In this document: positions 1 through 11,883 of the stretch, piece by piece | How positions within the stretch are numbered: the stretch's first letter is position 1 | Layout: the number at the start of each line of letters is the position of its first letter | Assembly: GCA_015680685.1 (NCBI GenBank) | Contig: MNCI01029685.1 | Span: 87,537-151,536, forward strand | Length of the DNA stretch: 64,000 nt | DNA from: Gnetum montanum | Taxonomy: Eukaryota > Streptophyta > Gnetopsida > Gnetales > Gnetaceae | Direction of reading: 5' to 3' | Made by a program: the position numbers and the translations under genes | The notes under the pieces: generated by a model | The model's input: the letters and a program-made list of their open reading frames with translations, nothing else | What the model was told of the DNA's origin: nothing | The model's database searches: none

Positions 1-126
1 GTGTTGAGCCATGGGAGGATTATTTTCGGAAAATCAGTTACAGGGAATGGGAAGTTACGAAAAACCCTGCAACTGCCTGAAATATCAAGTGTAGTGTGCA
101 CCGTGCGGTTTGTTGAAGGCGCGTAA
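1..126 (+). other. possible 3' end of a coding exon, unidentified
   Basis: The first frame is open from the window edge to a TAA at 124-126, giving 41 codons. Base composition here and through about 600 is richer in G+C than most of the window. I do not recognise the peptide. It may be the end of a gene lying mostly outside the window, or a chance open frame. No splice site was identified with confidence. Confidence 0.2.
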
Positions 127-1320
127 ACCTTAGGGTCCTTCTGTTGTGGTAAAGCTTCTCTTTCATTCATCTTCTATGCCTGCTGTGAAATCATTTTATG
201 CCTGCGTTGTGCAGCAAGGCCCTGATTTTGACTTGCGCAACGCAAAACCAGTAGGGTTTGGTTAAGATCGGCCCTATAACGGCCCCAAAAAAAAAAATAA
301 TTTCATGCAATTTCCGTTCTCAAGAACACATTAGCGTCGTTGGGGGAGGGCAAATTGACTGAAGTTTTCTGCCTTGAAGACGACAGCGTCCACGCGGTTT
401 CTGTCGAAGAAATTGTGGCACAGCACGCAACCCTGCTCTTCTGTTTTTGTTGCGCCCGCAGCCGCTCATGCTGATGCTGCTTCTAACGCCGCCGACTGCC
501 ACCACGAAACAAGGCCCAACCGCATCGTACCTGCGTCATTTGTTCATCAAAAAAAAACAAAACCCTCTGCCATTGTTGCTCATGTCTGATCCATGCTTCG
601 GAAATACCACGCACGGTATCATTGTCCGTTTTTGGGTTGCAGATTTTGCAGGAAGGTTTGGTTTGGCCTGATGTGATGCCATTAATAATCACATGTAACA
701 CCAAGATGGAAACAACGATGGCTGAGGCGCTGAAATGCCAACAAATTTTCAGAGAAATGGATTTTGTGCAGCAGGTGTTTGACAAAATGTCTAGAGTAAT
801 TTTGGATTTTTAATGACGATTTTCTACACTAACAGTGCCACATAATCCTGCTTATTGACCCATTACATTCTCTGTTTTTTTATTCTTGCACAGTGCCGTT
901 TTAGAGGCTCTTCTGGCTTCTTGTCCTTATAGATTTTTGGTTTTGTCTTCTTATATTTTTCCAAGAACAGCAATGGTTACAGAGAATGATATTTTTGATG
1001 GCAAAATGCTCCTTGAACAATCCTGTTTTCTGCCTTTCTACTACAGAGTAAAACATCTTGTTTGCAGAAATAAATTTCTTGCTTAACCTTGAAACCATAT
1101 ATTCTTGAATTACCCAGGAGAAATAACCTCAGACTGCTGTAAACCTTAGTGATCTAGGAAAGTAGAGCAACATACTTCTCAACATGGCTGTGTAAACTTG
1201 CTCCGGTATATACATATAAAAAAAATGCCTTCTGGTTACTCATTCTCCTTCTTTAAAACTGTAAATTTAATCACTTCTTCATAAAAGAATCTCAACTATT
1301 TAACCCATTTAATCTTACCA
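127..1320. other. unclassified intergenic stretch
   Basis: No element termini or clear coding region are visible. Short open frames occur on both strands. One at about 622-813 (+) ends with FREMDFVQQVFDKMSR, loosely like a pentatricopeptide repeat, but a single motif is not enough to call it. There is a short poly-A run at about 287-298. Confidence 0.3.
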
Positions 1321-1329
1321 GTCTGCTCC

Positions 1330-3800
1330 ATGAAATGGCCAAATGTGCCAACAGTTACACCCAAAGTTCATATAGAGATACTATGTTCGATCACAGTGGC
1401 AACAATCCCAATCATGGGGGAAGCTAGCCCTAAACTGGAGACACCCTTCGTATCATCTGAATCTAAATGCTTATCTAGTTTAACATCCTATTTTCCCAAC
1501 TGGATCAACATCCTCTATCTCGCCACATTATCATTCTCCTCAATACTATCAACCCATGTCCTCAACACAACCACCACCTTGTGTACCTTACACTTCTCCT
1601 AAATTTCAATATTCTCATCCTTTCCCTCCTTCTACATTGTCACCAACTATTCCTGTAGTGTCTGCACTATGGCAACAACCCACAAACATTACTTTTGCTA
1701 CTATTGCCAACAATAGTGAGAGACCTCCTCAACAGCAAAGGTGTCCCTTCTTTAGACATGACCTTAGGAAGGGACAACATAGTTCCAAGGCCACTACATT
1801 CTCCAACTTAGCACAAATTCCAACACTGTGGTGCATCCTTCCCTTCGAACCCAATGCCTCGTGTTACTTCATCAGGGCCACCAATTAACGCTCCAACAAC
1901 CATATGGCCCAATGAATATGGCCATGGAGAGCAACATCCCGATCCTTGCATGCCATCTTACGGTCTCAAGTATCACAGTGGGTCAACTCTTTACCCAAGA
2001 ACCACATCTTATAAATTGCCCCACTATGATCACTATAATCATGTGTGTGAACTCCAATGGGGTAAGTATGACCGAGTTTCAATATTTCCAACATGCAGGG
2101 ATCCTCATCTTTCATTTATTAATCCTCACTATGCTCAACCATTTAGTTATGGGGGATATCCCCTATTCTAATAAGAAGTAGGATTAGTAAATATTTTTCA
2201 TTTTCTTTAATTTTACAATTTTTTGTTTTCCAATTTTTTTTTAATTTCTTTTATTTTTCTTTTTTGTTGCCTTTTTATCTTTTTATCTTTTTATAAGTAA
2301 TCTCATCTACGAATAAAACACTCATGTGGCTTGTTTATTGAGGTGTGTTCTATGTTATCGAGTCTCGAGTGATCAATTATTTAGATAGTGAGCCCATTAC
2401 ACCCCACTCATCCATTCTACAAATAAGAGGTTCTGATTGAGGGTACAGTGATATTCTTAAAATTCTTATAACTTAAAATTAATTTTGTGTTCATTGTACC
2501 TAAAATGAAGAAGGATGGATCAATAGGGAATGATTAGGGTGTGACATCAAGGGGACTCACGAATTCTCTTTGGTGATGTCTATGGGAGTTATCACGTAAC
2601 GTGGTTGTACTAAGATCCTTGTAGATATAACGCAAAATGGGAGTAAGAGTAATCAAAAGCCACTTAAAAATCCAATGTTGTTCTAGGAGGTCCCACTGGA
2701 AAGATATGCACCCATTCCTGAAGGTTGGCGGCTTCTCTAGATTCAACAATTGAAAAAAAAAAAGACAAAGAAAGTGCCACAAAGCAAAAATCACTCGTCC
2801 CTTGAACCAAACGCCAAGTGATCATACACCTTGTTGTTATGCTACTCTCATAGTTGCTCATCATGGGATGAAACAATGTGGTATCACTGATCAAAGGAAT
2901 GGACTTGGTCCTAATATTGGAATGACATGTTAATGACACATTAATCATGCTTTACATGCAAGATTCATGGTGCCTTGGGTCAATTACCTCATGTCCCAAT
3001 TTCTACAATCCTGTCTATGGTCCATCTCATCTTGTTGTTCATGTAATTGTAGCTTGTGTCTTGTATAGCATAGAATTCTTACCTCATTCCAGTGACACTT
3101 ACATGTGTGTGTTTTGTGGAACTAGTATGGATTACATTTCACCCTTCTAGTGCCTACGGACATTTTTAAGTGTGGTTACGTAAGGGCATTATAGGTTGGA
3201 ACCTACTTTGGGGAGGACCAACTTGTGTAATTTTTGTAATTTTCACTCATAACACATCTTCCACACACCATCTATTACCCTCAACATATTTTCAACGATA
3301 TTCTTTCCCTTATTACTATCCCTTTGATTTAGACGTTCCTATGAACCATCACATAGCCTTTTTCTCCCCTTATCATCTGCGGTACTTATTGATAAATTCC
3401 ATACCATCATAATTTTCATGCCTTCAAAACTAGTTGAGTTACCCTGGAACCCTTCAACAATAGTCCAAATGTCCTTAGTTTACATCGTCAACTTTGGAAA
3501 AATCTTAAAAATTTTGTATATTATATAATGCCTTAACATCGATAGGCCATGATATCGCGTATATACATGACCCCCTGTGCAACTTAACATCATTTTCAAC
3601 TATTCATGTGGGGGAATTTTTTCAAACTTCTCTCTACGACATGCGATTACATGTCCCTTACTTCCATACCCATATCTTGCTCACTGGTCCTCCGATTTTC
3701 ATTCCGTTTGAACCCACTTGAACCTGAAGTATTCAGCTCAGTCATGGGAGAGGGGCACATGCCGAATAGCACATAACTTTTTTGAAATTTTTCATCACTT
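1330..3800 (+). mobile_element. decayed Ty3/gypsy remnant: gag tail and 3' region
   Basis: Around 1396-1425 the sequence resembles the Pro/Gln-rich end of gag in element A (near 23641-23670), including the shared run aatcatggggga versus agtcatggggga. Open stretches to about 2170 encode Pro/His/Tyr-rich peptide, stopping near 2169. The following part resembles the 3' untranslated region of element A: 3147-3230 (tttggggaggaccaact) matches 25909-25980 (tttggggaggagccact). Protease, RT and integrase are missing. A string near 3539-3570 (gccatgatatcgcgtat) resembles the start of element A's 3' LTR and may mark an LTR remnant. The identity is inferred from these partial matches within the window. 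Confidence 0.45.
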
Positions 3801-4049
3801 GAAGGACATTACCAAGGGTAATTAGTTATAAATTAAGGATAAATGTGTCAAAAACAATTTTATCCCCTTAGTTATACCAGAAAATTAGATTTGGAAACCA
3901 CCTAAGCAAAGAGGATTCAACATTATAATCTTTCAGGGATATTTTAATTAACTTCACATGGAAATAAAGAAAATCATTTAAGGCAAGCAGTAAGGTATAA
4001 CCTAACTTTGATAACAACCTTACTAACAATTGGCCCCGTTTGATTGCAG

Positions 4050-5729
4050 ATGGCCCTGAAACATGGACAACAGGAAGGTCCTTCTCAAGGTGGGAGCAAA
4101 GGACCTAGGAGAGGTAAAGGATAAGTTCCTACTGAAAAGCATGCAGAGCAGGAGGAACAATCATTTAATATCCACCAAGAGGACCCTGCTATTGTACAAT
4201 CAAGGTAGGTAAAAGGAGGAGCTGCTGTAGCATCTAAATAGGGACAACATCTCACGTTGTCCTAGGATTGTGTTCAGGCCATCCATGAGAAGTCCATATT
4301 CACTATAGTAATTATGGAATTAGACTTTGAATCTTTTGCAAAATTTTCTCTGAAGGTCGTTAGGGATCAACTCACAGGGTCCCCATTATGGCCTATCCTC
4401 TCTGAAAGCAGTGCCTGGTACTTAGGGAAAACATACCAATTTTAGCAAAATAAAGAATAAGGTACCATGGTTAACATTTATGGTGTGACTATTGACTTCT
4501 CTATTCAGGCCATTTCAGAAGTATTAAACCTTCTGAATACAAGACCAAAGCTTGCTCAGTTGTCTACTCATTCAGACCTTGATGCACAATGATTTTGTTT
4601 GGAAAGGGCATATGAAAAGGAAGATAAGACGTTTGGGGAGTTGACGATGGAAGAGAGGATTTATTTCAAAATAGGAACTTATCACCTCTTCTCCACAAAA
4701 GGTTTAAAAAGGATTTCAACATATGCAGCAAGAGGATATGAAATGTTGATGGGAGAGGTTAATGCTAACCAACCTCATCTATATTTTATAGAAATTCTGA
4801 AGCGGTTTGAAGAATGGAAGAAAGGGAAGCTTGTGTTTCCCTTCCCTTGTCTTATCAGGAAGCTATGAAAATGTGCTGGCATTAGAGGATATACCAATGA
4901 TGTCCTTCAAAAAGCCCAAAATGCTTCATATGCCAAACTGCTCAAGCCACCATCCGCAAGGAAAATCACTGGTGAGACGCTGGGGCTGGAACAAGAAAAA
5001 GAATAGACAGTTGGAAAAACTACAACTCAACTTGTAGGACCCAACCAACATCTAAGCATGGGACCTAGCCAACAACAAGAAGTATGGCCTAGCATGGGCT
5101 AGCAGGATCAACCACCACCATTGCTGAAAGATTACTGACCATCGATGAGCCATCTCAGGGCCATTGTTGAGACGGTCAGTTGGGGAAGTTGTGATGATGC
5201 AAATCTCTTTCATGTCATCGACAATGTCGTACAACCCATGGTTTCTTTGGATTACACTAGGGGTAAAGTTTCCATCCATACAGGAGGAAGGGAGAGTACT
5301 TGGTCACAATAGATCTCAGGGAATGCTGCATCCTTTCAAGTGAAATTAGAAAATGGTAAAGGGGCCATGGTGGTGGTCATGTAGCACCAGGATGTAGCAG
5401 GAGCTATAGAAGTGGTCACAGACCACATTAAAGAATCATTCAATGTGCCTATTGTGCCACTGGTACATCTTATAGGAGCACAGGATGCTCAAACTCTAGC
5501 TAGGACCTCAATGACTCCTGCGAAACATGAGGATGTACTTGATTGATTGCTAGAAACACGACAAGTAATGATGTCCTTATTTTACATCCCATACAATGTT
5601 ACAGCAATCCAATCAGACCTCATTTCCACCAAGGGGAAGCTGGTCTTGATAGAGATGACGGTCAAGCATGCTGAAGTAGAAGTGCAAAAATTGCAAGAAA
5701 TACTCCTGGCCCTACAAGCAGCACAATGA
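4050..5729 (+). pseudogene. long single-frame relic ORF, function unknown
   Basis: From ATG at 4050 one frame runs about 560 codons to TGA at 5727-5729, broken by about 14 stops but apparently no frameshift. The N-terminus is Gln/Gly/Lys-rich. The middle contains NIYGVTIDFSIQAISEVLNL, then a helical, charged stretch (ERAYEKEDKTFGELTMEERI) at 4599-4860. The C-terminus, 5547-5729, is heptad-like and may be coiled coil. The layout vaguely recalls plant transposon-associated proteins of unknown function, but I cannot assign a family. It begins just after attggccccgtttgattgcag, which could be a primer-binding or splice-acceptor remnant. It is opposite in orientation to element E, which starts about 70 bp further on. 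Most stops fit C-to-T or G-to-A decay. Confidence 0.45.
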
Positions 5730-5800
5730 GATCCCTCTCAATTTGTTCCCATGAACCAGCTGGACACTTTCAAAACTGAGCAACTTACCAAACTATTAAC

Positions 5801-6010
5801 TGAGCATCCCTAAAGATTTCTTTCCAATAGTACCCCTACCATTAGGATTTTAAAGGCTATTCATCTCCCTACATAGTAGCCCCCATAAGAACTCTCATGA
5901 GCATCTTGAAGAATGCATAGTTGGTCAACATCAAGAACACACCAACAAACCAAGCCATCAACACACACCTTGTAAAGATGTCCATTAATCTTCATAAAGT
6001 GTTTAGCTTG
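5801..6010 (-). pseudogene. element E integrase, N-terminal fragment
   Basis: The minus strand matches the start of integrase in elements B (about 32860-33070) and C (about 45960-46160), the His/Cys zinc-binding region. Homology stops abruptly near 5801, so the catalytic core is missing. Confidence 0.6.
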
Positions 6011-6199
6011 ATGAAGAAACTATTATTTCTTTTGATCATTTAACTCTTTTGGCATGTCTTAAGTTAGAAGACAAGTGAGGATGTCATCATACCATTTTGG
6101 TTCAGGAAGCACTTGTTCATTTATTGCACTGACAAAGAGGAATTCATAAGGAAATTAATCAGTGTGAGCTCTCATCTTCTTTGTTGTCCCATTGTAACC

Positions 6200-6460
6200 A
6201 ATACAAGTGATCAGCGACCACATTCTCAGTCTCCTTTTGATCTACCATTGTAAGATCAAACTTCTATAAGATCATCAATCATTGTATGACATAAGGACTC
6301 ACTATTGGTTTATTCATCAAAAAGAAAATGGCACTATGATTAGTCTGCATAAACACCTTATATCCAAGCACATAGTACCTAAACTTCTCTAAAGCATACA
6401 CCAATGACATCAACTCTTTCTCTATTGTGGTGTAATTGAGTTATACACCCACAATGCTTT
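6200..6460 (-). pseudogene. element E RNase H remnant
   Basis: The minus strand encodes a decayed RNase H of the Athila type: an ALEKFRYYVLGYK-like strand, then TNHSA in place of TDHSA, then an LMIL-KFDLTMVDQK-like stretch and VVADHL. The Asp of the TDHSA motif is replaced by Asn, and stops are present. It matches 33290-33508 in element B and 46368-46664 in element C. Confidence 0.7.
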
Positions 6461-6559
6461 GACTTATCCAGTCAATGTAATATGGATGTTTTTGATCATA
6501 CAACTACATAATCATAGCTTCTGAGACATAGTTTGGTGCATTTGTCATGATGTAAAATA

Positions 6560-7810
6560 GACATGACCAATCAAGTGCTTATAGAATTTGAGTCTCTACA
6601 AGCTTCTTCTTAAGCTAAAGGGATACCTTTTCACATTCCCTAGTCTATATGAATGGAACATCTTTTTTTGTGAGCTCAACTAATGATTTCATGATCTTAG
6701 TGAATTCTCTATGAATCACCAATAGTAACCAATGTGTCCAATGACTAATTTGACATCTTTAATGATTTTCAGTTGGCGAGTTATTCCTTGGATGATCCAA
6801 CTCTTTTCAGGGTCCACCTCAATCCCTTCTTGAAATATCCTATGCCCTAACATAATGCCCTCCTAGACCATGAGATGGCTCTTTTACCAATTGAGCTAAA
6901 GATTAGTCTCCACACACCTTTTAAGCACTTGCTCAAGGTAGTCCAACGCTTGCTCAAATGTAACACCATAGGTGGAGAAGTCATTCATGAAGACTTTGAC
7001 CTCGCTACCAATCTACTCCTAAAAAATGTTCAGGGCCAAGCATTGGAAGGTTGCAAGGGCATTGCATAGACCAAATGGCATCTTGCAATATGCAAACATC
7101 TGCCACGAACTTGTGAATGTTATTTTGGCTTGATCCTATAGCATGATCTGAGTTTGATTATAGCCACTATAACCATCCAAAAAGCTATAATAGTAGTGCC
7201 AAAAAATAATATCCAACACCTGGTCCACAAATGGCAATGGAAAATGATCTTTAAATGTTGCCATGTTCAATAGCTTGAAATCAATATAGACTCGACACTT
7301 GCCACCTTTCTTTAGCACAATTACAAGTGGACTAATCCACTTACTATATGCAATTGGATAGATGAACCCCACCTTAAGGAATTATTTAATTTCCTCTTTA
7401 ACGATCTCTTTTAATTTTTGGTTCAGTCGCCACTACAGTTGTCTCTTTGGCTTCATGGCTAAATTAGTATAGATGCGATGCTAGAATATCCTAGGATCAA
7501 TCCTTATGAGTTCAAGATATGACCAAGCAAAAATTGTTGCCCATTTTTTGATTACTTTCAACAACATCCTTTTCTATACAAGAGTAAGGTTGGCATTGAT
7601 TATTACAGACTTTCCATTTTTCAAAAATGCATACTCAATGCCAATAGGTAAAGTTTTCAACTCTAAGGGTTCTTGTTTAAAAATTTCAAGGAGTTCTAAA
7701 TCTTTCCAATTGGTATCATCAAGTTCATCATCAGAGAGTTGGGAATGAACTTGCTCCAATTCATCCATGCCTTCAACATACGCACAAGTTAGGATCTCAA
7801 TAGGTTCCAT
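6560..7810 (-). pseudogene. element E reverse transcriptase remnant
   Basis: 7574-7810 encodes the protease-RT linker (KQEPLELKTLPIGIEYAFL). 7136-7372 encodes RT core sequence with KWISPLVIVLKKGGKCRVYI, KDHFPLPFVDQVL and FLDGYSGYNQ, typical of Athila-type RT. Near 6975-6995 the catalytic motif reads VFMNDFSTYG, with Asn for the first catalytic Asp; elements B and C keep VFMDDFSTYG. Stops interrupt the frame, so no active enzyme is possible. Confidence 0.8.
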
Positions 7811-7989
7811 GCAAAGTGTGCTACTTTCAAAATCAACTATCAGCCATTGGGTATCCTCCTATGTTTTTCTTGCAGCATACAGGTAATTTTTGATTTCCAA
7901 TTCATCTACATACTATCTACACGCTTTGATTATTGTGCTTCTAATAGACCAAAGTTTCTGCACATAGTGGCACCTTGTATATATGTGAT

Positions 7990-8480
7990 TCATGAAACTC
8001 ACTTTTTCTCAATTTTCTAAATGCATTTTTCTTGGAAATCTCTAAGGAAAGATCTTTAATGTCCATTCATGCACCAACAATGCTCAAGAAAGCCTTTCCT
8101 ATAATGATTAAAAAGTCCCCCTTGCAATTGTCAACTTTGATTACTAGAAAATTGATAAGATATAACCACCCATAGATAGTGGTGACACTATCCCCCAGTA
8201 GTCCCAAAAGAATAGTGATGGACTAATCTACAAATTCTTAATGGATTTTTTTCTTCTTAAGAGGAGGCAAGTTCTAGGCATTGTACATTTCATGGAAAAT
8301 TAGATTAACACCAAAACCAGAATCGAGAAGAGTTTTGCATGGCTCATATCTAACAATCTACAAGTAGATGAGGAGACTTCCAGGATAATCTCTTTTCCTA
8401 TAAAGGTTTCCAACCTTGATCCAATTAGATACAATGTGGGTTAACATGATAATGTGGATCTTGGATGGCATTTGGTTTAA
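7990..8480 (-). pseudogene. element E aspartic protease remnant
   Basis: The minus strand contains CKTLLDSGFGVNLIFHEMY. The Asp-Ser-Gly active-site triplet (8316-8324) is intact. Surrounding sequence parallels the protease of A (24126-24656), B (35033-35758) and C (48175-48648). Stops occur upstream and downstream. Confidence 0.75.
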
Positions 8481-8648
8481 AGGGATGGATGCAGAAGATG
8501 AAGGAGACACAAGGAAACTACTCGCATTAGTAGGTGAGGGCTTAGTATGACTATTGGTTCAAAAGAGTGGTCTTTTATGGGATTTGGGTACTGAACCACT
8601 TGGCTAAGGAGTCAACTGTAAGTTAATAGCCTTGGTAGCATTACGTTA

Positions 8649-10038
8649 CTATGGCTATGTGGAAATTTCATCCTACATGGATGGTGTAGGTGGTAATTGG
8701 GTTGAGGGTGAAAGAACATGTGCTAAAGGATGAGGAGGGTGATAAGGATATGGGGATTCCCCTCTAGGAGATGAAGAATGAGTTCTGTAATACTCTAGAG
8801 GGTAGTAGAGATGTTTAAAAAAAGTGTGGCTAAAAGAGGCACATGGAAACATTGGTTTCTGAACATAGTACCCATATGGATTTGGCTACCTATAAGGATA
8901 CTACTTCCTTGGAAGCAGCATCCTCCACGACTATGAATGTTTCCACTGCTAATACTACTCATATGGTTGTGGTGGAGCTCTACTTGGATAATAAGCTTGT
9001 TGTTGTTGGAACTACCTTGGGTTGCCTTGAGGACAAGGTAACCTTCTGGGTACCTTCGTGCTAGTCTAGGATTCAAAGCATACACCCCAGATTCTTATAA
9101 ATGTGACACAATAGGCCAACATCCCTTAGGATGTTCATATTGGTAGATGTCACACCCACCATCATCATCTAATTCTGACTCCACAAACTCTACTACTGTT
9201 GTAGCCTTGTCCTTACCCATTTTGTAGGCATGTTCAACTTCTTTCCTTTTCCTGTAATCACAATCACTACCTTTTTATTTATATTCTTCTCTAATTTTCA
9301 AAGGAGTATGAAATTCTCATGCAAAGCTTTCCACATTTTGTTAACCTTAGTTGAAATTTTAGACATAGATTTTTAAATTAGCAAGGTTTTTTGTGGCACC
9401 ACTTCATCAAGTGATGCCTCCTCCTCACTATCACAGAATTGTACCTCTCTTTTCCTAATGGAAGGATCCTGGTTATACTCTTTAGTACTTTCTCATTTTT
9501 ACAACTCACCTTCTTCTTTTGCAACCTACTCAATCAGCCTTTTAATTTGATGGACACTAAGTTTGTTGATAGTGAACTGTAGATTCAAGTTCAAGCGTCA
9601 TTCACCAAAGTCAAGGGTTGGAAAATCTTCATGTTGAGAACCCTCAGAGGAAGGATCCTCATTGTCATCTTGGTTCAACAAGAACAAGGGGTTAGTGAAC
9701 CATGTCTCCTTTGTAGCTTCACAACACTTGCCCTAGTGCCAATCTCATTTGTATTGTATTTTTGTAAGATGCTAGTCCTAATAGTTATGGTCCTATACAA
9801 CATATTCATCATGGAGTTCCTAGATGCTCAACCTATTAAGAGTTTGAAGCAACATCCCATAAACAAGTTGGTCATGAGGTAATACAATGTTGTCCTTCAT
9901 ATCTCTCCAACACAGCTACTCATCCTAATGCAAGATGAAGGTGAAATTACGTAAAAACTCATCTAGATGAGTGTACATCACTTTGAATTCTTAGGGCACT
10001 AATGGTCTTGAATCATCATGCCTGAGAGAAGAAGACAT
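8649..10038 (-). pseudogene. element E gag relic
   Basis: The frame begins with ATG at 10038 (MSSSLRHDD), matching the start of gag in B, C and D. The N-terminal motif FILH-x-DE follows, with TAG in place of Gln, as also in element D. Near 9080-9180 the Cys-rich motif reads CDIYQYEHPKGCW, followed by SGVYALNP. Near 8649-8651 lies a TAG shared with elements A, B and C at the gag-protease boundary; E has extra stops next to it. Gag would form the particle and bind element RNA; this copy is dead. Confidence 0.7.
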
Positions 10039-10180
10039 TTTGGATTAGAGAAAAATTATTGTGCTTAAATTATAATTATAAATATTAATTTTTTTGAATG
10101 ATTGTGACCTTAGGGTTCTTTTCAATGATCTTAAACAATATTCACAAAGTCCTAGATAGTGCATGTATCAAACTACAAAT

Positions 10181-10198
10181 CCCTAGCAACAATGCCAA
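10181..10198 (-). other. element E primer-binding site
   Basis: The minus strand reads TGGCATTGTTGCTAGGGA directly next to the 5' LTR. This is the complement of the tRNA-Asp(GTC) 3' end with four transitions, at sites that are CpG in the canonical sequence. Confidence 0.75.
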
Positions 10199-11082
10199 TA
10201 ATGAGCAATGAGTAGATCCTACGCCCCACCATATGAATCACTCAGCATTTAGGAATGAGGTGGTTGAATTCTGTGGACTTATAGTTTTCTAAGTACATGA
10301 GTTTCTAGGAAGTGAAACTAACCGTTGCAATCATTTTCTTTCCAATTAAACTTATCAAATGCAAAGGTATGGTTAAGTCTAACTGAGGCATATGGTTTTT
10401 ATCATTTTTATGTTTTGTGTTTTAAGTCACCTAAGGATAAAGAATAATGAATAAAATAATATAATTAAATTGCTAATTTATTCTAACTAACTACACCTAA
10501 CTAATCCTAACATAAGCATCTATTTCCACTTACCATACACATCTTGAACATGTTTAATGCCACTGGGTTACCAAATGTTAGGCATTACTGGGATTACTAA
10601 GCACCAACTGTATGCTTGAAGAGATTGTACTTATGTGCTTAATTAATCTCTATTCACTTTAGCTTAATTTAGCTAAATTGAATACTTAATTACTTTAAGC
10701 ATTGAATGAAATTGCATAAAACATTAAATGCATAAATAAACAATTAATCTATTTCAAAGTGTTGTAAGGTTTATCAGAAAGCTTGTCTTTATTGTCACAA
10801 ACACTACCATGCTCAAGTACAACAGTGCTTGAATAAACATCTGTACACTCTATGACTCCTACTGTGGGCACTTAGAAAAATATTCTAACTTTCAAATGAC
10901 AACACTACAAGAGTTCCAATATAACTATGATAAAAGATGTCATAAACATGATGGGTGAGTGTGTATTTATAGGTAAAAATAGACATTGCGTCAACAAGGC
11001 CATGTCAATGAATAAAATCCCACGTCAATGGGGTTGTGTCGATGAGGCCTCATTGACATAACCTAGAAAACGTGACTCATCA
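10199..11082 (-). repeat. element E 5' LTR
   Basis: About 884 bp, starting TAATGAG (from TGATGAG) and ending CTCATCA on the plus strand. A TATTTATAGG string near 10965 is the complement of a TATA box. The U3 part near 10985-11065 has repeats of the type ACGTCAATG and TGTCGATG. It is similar to the solo LTR at 18946-19818 and is followed by atggc, close to the ATGGG duplication of that solo LTR. Confidence 0.85.
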
Positions 11083-11460
11083 ATGGCAATACCTATCATC
11101 TAAGATGATTTTATGGGTGCTACTTCCAAATGTATTCTAAAAACAGAATTGGTGATTCAATCTTTCTTAGTCATACCCAACATCTACCTTAGCATTCACA
11201 TCTCTACTACATGTACATGTTGAGTTTCATGCTTTGTGATAGGCTAACATTCCTTACTATAAATGACTGTAGGTTTAATAATAGCTTTATAGAACTTTCT
11301 CTTCAACCTAGTAGGGATTCTTCTATTATAGAGCACACTACTAGCTTCTCATCATTTTATTCATCCTACTTCATTTCTGTTTGTCACATCATTGTTAATT
11401 TCATTATTCACTTGGACAAGTAACCCAAGTATCTGAATTGCTTATATTAAGTAACCTTTA
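11083..11460 (-). mobile_element. RTE-type LINE fragment, C-terminal RT end
   Basis: The minus strand encodes, with stops, peptides typical of the end of RTE-clade ORFs: RRIPTRLKRKFYKAIIKPT, then MLRWMLGMTKKDRI and a GVAPIKSS-like stretch seen more clearly in the copy at 19819-20195. Element E sits at its 3' side. It is 5' truncated. Confidence 0.65.
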
Positions 11461-11461
11461 T

Positions 11462-11777
11462 GTTTCAAAAAAAAAGAGGGAGAGAAAGAGAGAGTGAGAT
11501 CAACAAGATACATTAGAATAATTATAGAGAAATATAATGTTGCCTCAAATGAGACTTGAATTGGCAACTACATGCTTAACAAAACAATGAACTAACTACT
11601 TGAGCTACTTATCATTAGCAATAAATTTAAAGATATATAAAGATGTTCTAAAAGTTCAACAAAATAAAGATGAAATGGTTTTATCATATCCATTCAAGAC
11701 CTCTTATTTTATGTTTAAAGATAAAATTAAATGGTAATCATTAATAAGTTATAAACTTGATAAACTTCTATAATTTG
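11462..11777 (-). mobile_element. SINE-like piece with tRNA-like A and B boxes
   Basis: The minus strand has TAGCTCAAGTAGTTAG (11592-11607), like a pol III A box, then GTTGCCAATTCAAGTCTC (11551-11568), like a B box. The same sequence occurs at about 20200-20490 as part of a larger duplication. A purine-rich gaga run lies at 11470-11500. The SINE origin is inferred from the two boxes; termini were not defined. Confidence 0.4.
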
Positions 11778-11883
11778 TTGGTGATCAAGAGTTATTAGTA
11801 ACTCTAAGCAAAAGAAAGAGAACCAATGACTTTGGTAATTCAAATCATATACATGGACTCATATGGATAAGTTCTTTAAGTAA

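Larger units (their letters stand above)
5801..11082 (-). mobile_element. element E: Athila/Tat-like Ty3/gypsy, 3'-truncated
   Basis: Read on the minus strand the order is 5' LTR (10199-11082), primer site, gag, protease, RT, RNase H and the first part of integrase, where homology to elements B and C ends near 5801. The 3' half of integrase, the 3' untranslated region and the 3' LTR are absent. Every domain carries stops. The order PR-RT-RH-IN and the RT motif FLDGYSGYNQ place it in the Athila/Tat branch. The element lies in an RTE LINE (right flank 11083-11460), at the same site as the solo LTR at 18946-19818. Confidence 0.85.

Noticed and set aside
622-813. Pentatricopeptide-like words (FREMDFVQQVFDKMSR)
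   Set aside because: One motif-like stretch, no second repeat in any frame nearby.
3539-4030. A full LTR of the + element before 4050
   Set aside because: Only a short GATATC-like start resembles the A LTR; no matching end or second LTR could be found, so it is mentioned only as a possible remnant.
6868-6900. tRNA-like string (atggctcttttaccaattgagc)
   Set aside because: The same place in elements B and C aligns as RT coding sequence, so it is a chance resemblance on the opposite strand.
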